A stretch of DNA of 64,000 nucleotides from Oscillospiraceae bacterium (lineage in GTDB: Bacteria; Bacillota; Clostridia; Oscillospirales; Oscillospiraceae). The notes beneath the pieces were generated by a model, which saw nothing but the letters and a program-made list of their open reading frames with translations, was not told the origin of the DNA and did no database searches. Where the stretch lies: positions 1 through 64,000 of the forward strand of contig JAFQCV010000036.1 of NCBI GenBank assembly GCA_017416325.1, in the 5' to 3' direction. Both the position numbers and the translations under genes were made by a program. Shown here in pieces: positions 60,901 to 64,000 of the stretch (positions within the stretch are counted from its first letter, which is position 1; each line of letters starts with the position of its first letter).

Positions 60901-61557
60901 TTTCAGCTCCAGGTACTTTTTCGCCTTTTCGGACTGGATGCGCAAAGGCTCCAGCTGCAGCTCCAGCTCAGAAACCTTATCTCCGATACGAAGCAGATTA
61001 TCCTCTGTGCGTTCCAGCTTCCGCTCGGTTTCTTCCTTGCGGTGTCGGTACTTGGAAATACCGGCAGCCTCCTCAAAGATTTCACGGCGGTCCGCGCTTT
61101 TCAGAGACAGGATCTCATCGATCCTGCCCTGACCGATATTGGAGTAGCCCTCCCTGCCCAGACCTGTATCCATAAACAGTTCATGGATATCACGCAAACG
61201 GGCAGACTGGCGGTTGATATAGAACTCGCTGTCACCGCTGCGGTAATAGCGGCGGGTAACCACGACCTCGTCCGCATCATAAGCCAGCGCCCGGTCAGAA
61301 TTGTCCAGGGTCATGGTCGCCTCCGCAAAACCAACCGCAGGCCGCTTCTGCGTGCCGCCGAAGATCACATCCTCCATTTTTGCGCCACGGAGCGTTTTTG
61401 AGCTCTGTTCGCCCATGACCCAAAGGATCGCGTCCGAAATATTCGATTTACCGGAGCCGTTAGGCCCTACGATGGCGGTAATGTCATCGCCAAACCGGAT
61501 CAGAGTCTTGTCGGGAAAAGACTTAAAACCCTGAACTTCCAAACTTTTCAGATACAC
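57985..61557 (-). CDS. smc: Chromosome segregation ATPase SMC
   Basis: A 1190-residue SMC protein. The start is assigned to GTG 61557, with AGAGG 8 nt upstream, giving MYLKSLEVQGFKSFPDKTLI. Walker A is VGPNGSGKSNISDAI, followed by a long coiled coil, a hinge near residues 510-660 with RGIHGPVSRLIR and DGQVMNPGGSMTGGS, and a second coiled coil. The head has LSGGEKAFVATALYFAILK and the Walker B FCILDEIDAALDD. It condenses and segregates chromosomes with ScpA and ScpB. It leads the smc-ftsY-rdgB-yhbY-nadD/yqeK-rsfS-leuS run. Confidence 0.97.
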   Translation of the reverse strand: MYLKSLEVQGFKSFPDKTLIRFGDDITAIVGPNGSGKSNISDAILWVMGEQSSKTLRGAKMEDVIFGGTQKRPAVGFAEATMTLDNSDRALAYDADEVVVTRRYYRSGDSEFYINRQSARLRDIHELFMDTGLGREGYSNIGQGRIDEILSLKSADRREIFEEAAGISKYRHRKEETERKLERTEDNLLRIGDKVSELELQLEPLRIQSEKAKKYLELKEELQGVEVAVWLDGLEKLSSAAQKAEEDYASASFVLEQAHGELESLYTQAEDLAQQLRMKDEELETVRLKVNMLEANRQQLEGQIQVLQGNIANNDANIARIQEEMQGAEDRSGGVVAQIEQAQLRVQQIDEELEQKQLQLQNLMQQLAEMTANAQGLNRRYMELKGTQANLTAEIAGGEADLRGLEESAGQTSERMAALKADLLAGKERLQTAAEDLAQCREQLRRAQDDVTAANNTISGYTLRQTSRQKRRDELQQTVRELTNQLDSVIAKTKVFRAMERDFENYHKSVRMVMQESQRGSLRGIHGPVSRLIRTEDAYTVAVEIALGAAMQQIVVGSEADGKAAISYLKRTGGGRATFLPLTTIEGRPLQESGLDKCRGFVDVASNLVQTKQEYRSIVENLLGRTVIVQDMDAAIAMAGKYRNRFKIVTLDGQVMNPGGSMTGGSVNKESGILSRANELEKLTAQEKQLSEKLQDSETQLQEAQRQFDQVEFQLTAAKDQLRAAEDQVLRLQGQEKQHEILVQAVEEAAASAEKELESLSQRSATDSQRAAAVQSKLQIFAQQLQQTEASLQTLEGSQTEAAQAADRVTGLMTEIKTEAAALEAEKSAALTHVQDLQGLRAAMEGDREKKQALIVSFREESSRIEQQIAAVTAKLGENEGDIAAQRTQLQSVLSGRSEAEALKTRTERDSQEKSKDILNMERACALLEQKKLTASMEEKQIIDKLWDFYGLTPGTAQEHRGEIESVAAGQRKISELKRKITMLGTPNLGAIEEYARVNERYTYLAAQRDDVLTSKAELEGIIRDITKEMTVIFVEEFRKIDEHFGKVFTEMFGGGKGQLILEDPQEPLTCGIEIRVQPPGKQLKTITLLSGGEKAFVATALYFAILKVRPTPFCILDEIDAALDDRNVERFSSYLRNLSQKTQFIVITHRRGTMEASDVLYGVTMQEQGVSKLLRLDLNQMEEYLGIVE

Positions 61558-61645
61558 AGCATAACCTCTTATCTTATTATGTATATAAAGTATCACTTTA
61601 TTTTACATAAAAAGCAGGGAAAAAGCAAGGATTTCTTTCCATTTA

Positions 61646-61673
61646 CCGATGTTTTGCCAAAACAAAACATCGG
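61646..61673. promoter_or_regulatory. Perfect inverted repeat between smc and the deacetylase gene
   Basis: CCGATGTTTTG (61646-61656) and CAAAACATCGG (61663-61673) form an 11-bp perfect inverted repeat with a 6-nt spacer in the divergent promoter region. It may be an operator for a dimeric regulator or a small hairpin in one leader. Confidence 0.45.
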
Positions 61674-61793
61674 GAATTATCTACTCCCGCTAAAAGACAA
61701 CGCATTTTTTCAAAACTCCCGACAAATTATACGGTTTTTCCCTTGTAAACCAAAAATTATTTTCCGTAAAATAATAAAAAAGGAGGGACAACC

Positions 61794-62747
61794 TTGAGAA
61801 AAATCCTTTGTCTGACCGGCATCTTATCTCTGCTTCTTTCGGCACTTTCCCTGTCGGGCTGTATGCCTGCGTCTGAAGCATCCCCATCCGGTACAACCAC
61901 CCAACAATTACCGGAGTCATCTTCCACCACCCCGTCCACGGTCCTCCCGACCGAACCGTCGACAGCACCGTCTGCAACGCTGCCCACACAGACGCCTGTT
62001 ACAGAGTCTACCTCCGATTCTGACGATTACATAGGCACTTTGTTCACGCGGGAGCAACTGGCCGCTTTTAACAACGAAATGCGCAGCTTTGGCTCCGGTC
62101 GATTATACAACGCCAAGCGTCCCCCCATCCCAGTGGAGGCCCAAATGGAGTTTGGTTATCTCAACGCCGCCTTTATTGGTGAGGATATACCAACTGTCTA
62201 TCTCACATTTGACTGTGGCTATGAACATCAAAACCTTACTGCCAAGATTTTGGATGTGCTTAAGGAGAAGAATGTCAAAGCCGTATTCTTCGTGACCATG
62301 TATTACTGCAAAACGGAGCCTCAGCTGGTACGCAGAATGATCGAAGAAGGACATACCGTAGGAAACCACTCCACCAACCACCCCAACCTGCCCGAGCTAA
62401 CTGTAGAACAGGTGGTTTATGAGATCATGAGTCTGCATGAATATGTAAAAACCAACTTTGATTATGAAATGACACTGCTGCGTCCCCCCAGCGGCTGCTA
62501 CTCCCCCCGCACTTTGGCCATCGCCCAAAGCCTGGGCTACCGGTCTGTATTTTGGAGTTTTGCCTACAAGGACTGGGAAACAGATGCGCAGCCAAGCAAA
62601 GACGATGCTTTCCATACTGTATCCAGCTGCGCCCATAACGGATGTATCTACCTGCTCCACGCAGTCTCCGCTACCAACGCGGCAATTCTTGAGGATGTGA
62701 TCGATGATCTGCGTCACCGGGGCTACACTTTGGAACTGTACCAATAA
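61794..62747 (+). CDS. PdaA-like polysaccharide (delta-lactam) deacetylase lipoprotein
   Basis: A 317-residue protein starting at TTG 61794 (AAGGAGGGACAACC upstream). The signal peptide ends in the lipobox LSLSGC, and a Ser/Thr/Pro linker (residues 23-75) precedes a NodB domain. TFDCGYEHQN, GNHSTNHPNLPEL, RPPSGCYSPRTL, SFAYKDW and YLLHAVSATN are the motifs of PdaA-type enzymes, which remove the acetyl group from muramic acid before delta-lactam formation in spore cortex. Together with spmAB it points to a sporulating lineage. Confidence 0.9.
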   Translation: MRKILCLTGILSLLLSALSLSGCMPASEASPSGTTTQQLPESSSTTPSTVLPTEPSTAPSATLPTQTPVTESTSDSDDYIGTLFTREQLAAFNNEMRSFGSGRLYNAKRPPIPVEAQMEFGYLNAAFIGEDIPTVYLTFDCGYEHQNLTAKILDVLKEKNVKAVFFVTMYYCKTEPQLVRRMIEEGHTVGNHSTNHPNLPELTVEQVVYEIMSLHEYVKTNFDYEMTLLRPPSGCYSPRTLAIAQSLGYRSVFWSFAYKDWETDAQPSKDDAFHTVSSCAHNGCIYLLHAVSATNAAILEDVIDDLRHRGYTLELYQ

Positions 62748-62751
62748 ACAT

Positions 62752-63011
62752 CAAACGCCCATTTGTCGGGGAGTTGCGTAAGGATTCGTAGGGCGGACTC
62801 ATGAGTCCGCCGATCACTTCCCGGATTCTGAAAAGTTTGTATTTTGCAAAAATCCACCAAAAAATGGACGAAACCGCTCGAAATAATGCAACCTGGTCGG
62901 CGGGGTGGTGCTCCGCGCAGCGAATCAAAATAAATCGATTGCCTGTGGCAATCGCACCTTGATTCTTATGCCCCCGCCCTACGAACAAACTGCCCGTCAA
63001 ATGGCAATTTA
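62752..63011. repeat. MITE-like element with terminal inverted repeats and nested palindromes
   Basis: The ends at about 62752-62796 and 62974-63011 are imperfect inverted copies (GCCATTTGxCGGGxAG followed by TTCGTAGGGCGG; the last 12 bases match perfectly). Internally there is a perfect 20-bp palindrome GGCGGACTCATGAGTCCGCC (62792-62811), and a nested hairpin of GAATCAA/TTGATTC enclosing CGATTGCC/GGCAATCG (62922-62965). No protein is encoded. This fits a miniature inverted-repeat element or a multi-stem RNA. It fills the gene-free 62748-63029. Confidence 0.65.
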
Positions 63012-63029
63012 GTGGTCTTCTATAAGCCA

Positions 63030-63056
63030 AAAACCATCCCGAATCGGGATGGTTTT
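63030..63056 (-). terminator. Terminator of the pyridoxamine kinase gene
   Basis: AAAACCATCCC (63030-63040) pairs with GGGATGGTTTT (63046-63056) across GAATC, immediately after the kinase stop codon on the minus strand. Confidence 0.75.
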
Positions 63057-63878
63057 TTATTGTTCTTCCAGCATCCGGATCAGTTCGGGCAACACAGATT
63101 CAAATCGGATACCGTACCAATGTGCCGGATCATCGTAAGTATTTTCCACACAGCGGCAAGTCAGTTCTGCTGCTATAGAAGCAGCTTCCTCCACGGTTAG
63201 ACCCCGCAGCCACGCGCCGGTGAAACAAGCGGCAAACAGATCTCCTGTTCCGTGATAGCTGCGCGCAATCCGTTTATGGCTGTACCGGGTTACGCCCGCA
63301 TCCGTCCGGACTGCCACCCCGGTTTCTTCGGGGCTGTTCCCCACGCCGGTCAACACCACCGTTTTCCCTTCCAATCGGTCTAAAATGGCTTCGATTCCCG
63401 CAGAGTTTTCAGAATAAGGAAGATCGGTCATCATAGCCGCCTCTGTCAGGTTGGGAAGCACCACATCTGCCCGACTGCACAGCCGGAGCATCTGTTGGGC
63501 ATAGTTTTCATCCAGGCCTGCGTACAGCTTGCCATGGTCTGCCATAGCCGGATCTACGATAAATACACCCCCAGGTGCCAGCATGGTATCTACAATTTTT
63601 TCAACTGCATCAATGGCTGCAACACTGCCAAGATATCCCGTATACACCGCATCAAAGATTATTCTCTGGGACTGCCAATGCCGCAAAACCGCCTCCATTC
63701 CGGCAGACAGATCCTGCACCGCCGGCATCCCGAACCCTCCCGTGTGCGTGGACAGGAGTTTGGAGGGCAAAATACAGGTTTCGTGGCCGCAGGCAGAAAG
63801 AACCGGCAACGCCACCGTCATGGAGCATTGACCCAAACAGGATATATCCTGAACTGTCAGAATCCGTTTATATGCCAT
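63057..63878 (-). CDS. Pyridoxamine/pyridoxal kinase (PdxY-like)
   Basis: A 273-residue ribokinase-fold protein. ATG 63878 is preferred, as GGAGG lies 8 nt upstream; an ATG at 63884 is too close to that site. ILTVQDISCLGQCSMTVALP, AVYTGYLGS, FIVDPAMADHGKLYAGLDEN and the anion-hole GTGDLFAACFTGAWL match PdxY/PdxK kinases that phosphorylate vitamin B6 vitamers. It stands alone. The upstream 63885-64000 holds an AT-rich promoter-like region with no further gene visible. Confidence 0.9.
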   Translation of the reverse strand: MAYKRILTVQDISCLGQCSMTVALPVLSACGHETCILPSKLLSTHTGGFGMPAVQDLSAGMEAVLRHWQSQRIIFDAVYTGYLGSVAAIDAVEKIVDTMLAPGGVFIVDPAMADHGKLYAGLDENYAQQMLRLCSRADVVLPNLTEAAMMTDLPYSENSAGIEAILDRLEGKTVVLTGVGNSPEETGVAVRTDAGVTRYSHKRIARSYHGTGDLFAACFTGAWLRGLTVEEAASIAAELTCRCVENTYDDPAHWYGIRFESVLPELIRMLEEQ

Positions 63879-64000
63879 GCGCATCGCCTCCGTAAATCAT
63901 GATTATTTCAGCAATTTTGGATATTATATCATATACTTATTATTTTGCAACAAAAAGCCCTCACATACACCGGCTGCACTTGTGAAATCTGAAAAAAACG

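Noticed and set aside
62792..62811. 20-bp palindrome as a lone transcription-factor operator
   Set aside because: It is embedded in a larger set of inverted repeats with matching ends, so a repeat element explains it better.

Overview
This window looks like a chromosomal segment of a low-GC-phylum (Bacillota) Clostridia, most plausibly an Oscillospirales/Ruminococcaceae-type gut anaerobe. The evidence is the gene orders dnaG-rpoD-(second sigma)-cmk-ispH/rpsA and smc-ftsY-rdgB-yhbY-nadD/yqeK-rsfS-leuS, an ispH-rpsA fusion, a SAM-I riboswitch in front of metK, strong AGGAGG-type ribosome binding sites, and spore-associated genes (spmA/spmB and a PdaA-like deacetylase). The taxonomic placement is inference; no rRNA gene is present. 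The window is almost entirely coding, with no intact insertion sequence, prophage or CRISPR array.

Layout. 1-2186 (minus): a lipid/glycolipid operon (CDP-alcohol phosphatidyltransferase, DUF2238-like membrane protein, CrtO-like acyltransferase, UgtP/MGDG-synthase-like glycosyltransferase cut by the window edge). 2324-4044 (minus): a histidine kinase/OmpR-type regulator pair. The same 11-bp direct repeats (TTGAAG...) lie just upstream of the -10 boxes of both the regulator and the lipid operon, so the regulator probably controls both. 4258-6041 (plus): MATE exporter and a NifX-like protein, then a truncated YgjP-like metallopeptidase and a 600-bp region holding a promoter, a broken reading frame and a strong terminator. 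6859-11912 (minus): mostly small membrane proteins of unknown function (DUF975, SHOCT-like, duplicated PH-like, zinc ribbon, metallophosphoesterase, a frameshifted SdpI-family gene). 12151-12242: tRNA-Ser(GGA), followed by a degenerate copy of its own 3' end packed with palindromes.

12460-17495 (minus): Ig-repeat polysaccharide deacetylase, folA, thyA, DprA-like, DEAD-box helicase. 17672-21666 (plus): tmk, DJ-1 family, mltG, U32 peptidase. 21778-24254 (plus): a second two-component system. 24300-25235 (minus): a catalytically dead rhomboid-like protein with a zinc ribbon. 25339-30594 (plus): SAM riboswitch-metK, LCP ligase, glutamine-dependent NAD synthetase, with a roughly 280-bp inverted-repeat element between the last two. 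30632-41921 (minus): UPF0210/ACT pair, Dabb protein, ispH-rpsA, cmk, two sigma-70 genes, dnaG, dgt, yigZ family, hflX. 42062-44910: L31, M29 aminopeptidase, homocysteine methyltransferase family protein, AbrB-like regulator. 45103-46189 (plus): spmA-spmB. 46240-51765: GtrA, acidic zinc-ribbon protein, efp, membrane protein, M24 peptidase, YqeG, an unknown divergent gene, rpsU. 51912-61557 (minus): the leuS-to-smc operon. 61794-63878: PdaA-like deacetylase, a 260-bp MITE-like repeat, and a pyridoxal/pyridoxamine kinase.

Functionally the window mixes housekeeping information processing (replication initiation, transcription, translation, chromosome segregation, SRP targeting, nucleotide and NAD supply) with envelope remodelling under two-component control. 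The most interesting unexplained items are the shared TTGAAG operator repeats linking a two-component system to a lipid operon, the tRNA-Ser tail duplication with nested palindromes, the two non-coding inverted-repeat elements (28309-28584 and 62752-63011), the promoter-to-terminator unit at 6443-6746 whose frame is broken only by amber codons, and the tandem sigma factors, one of which is degenerate.
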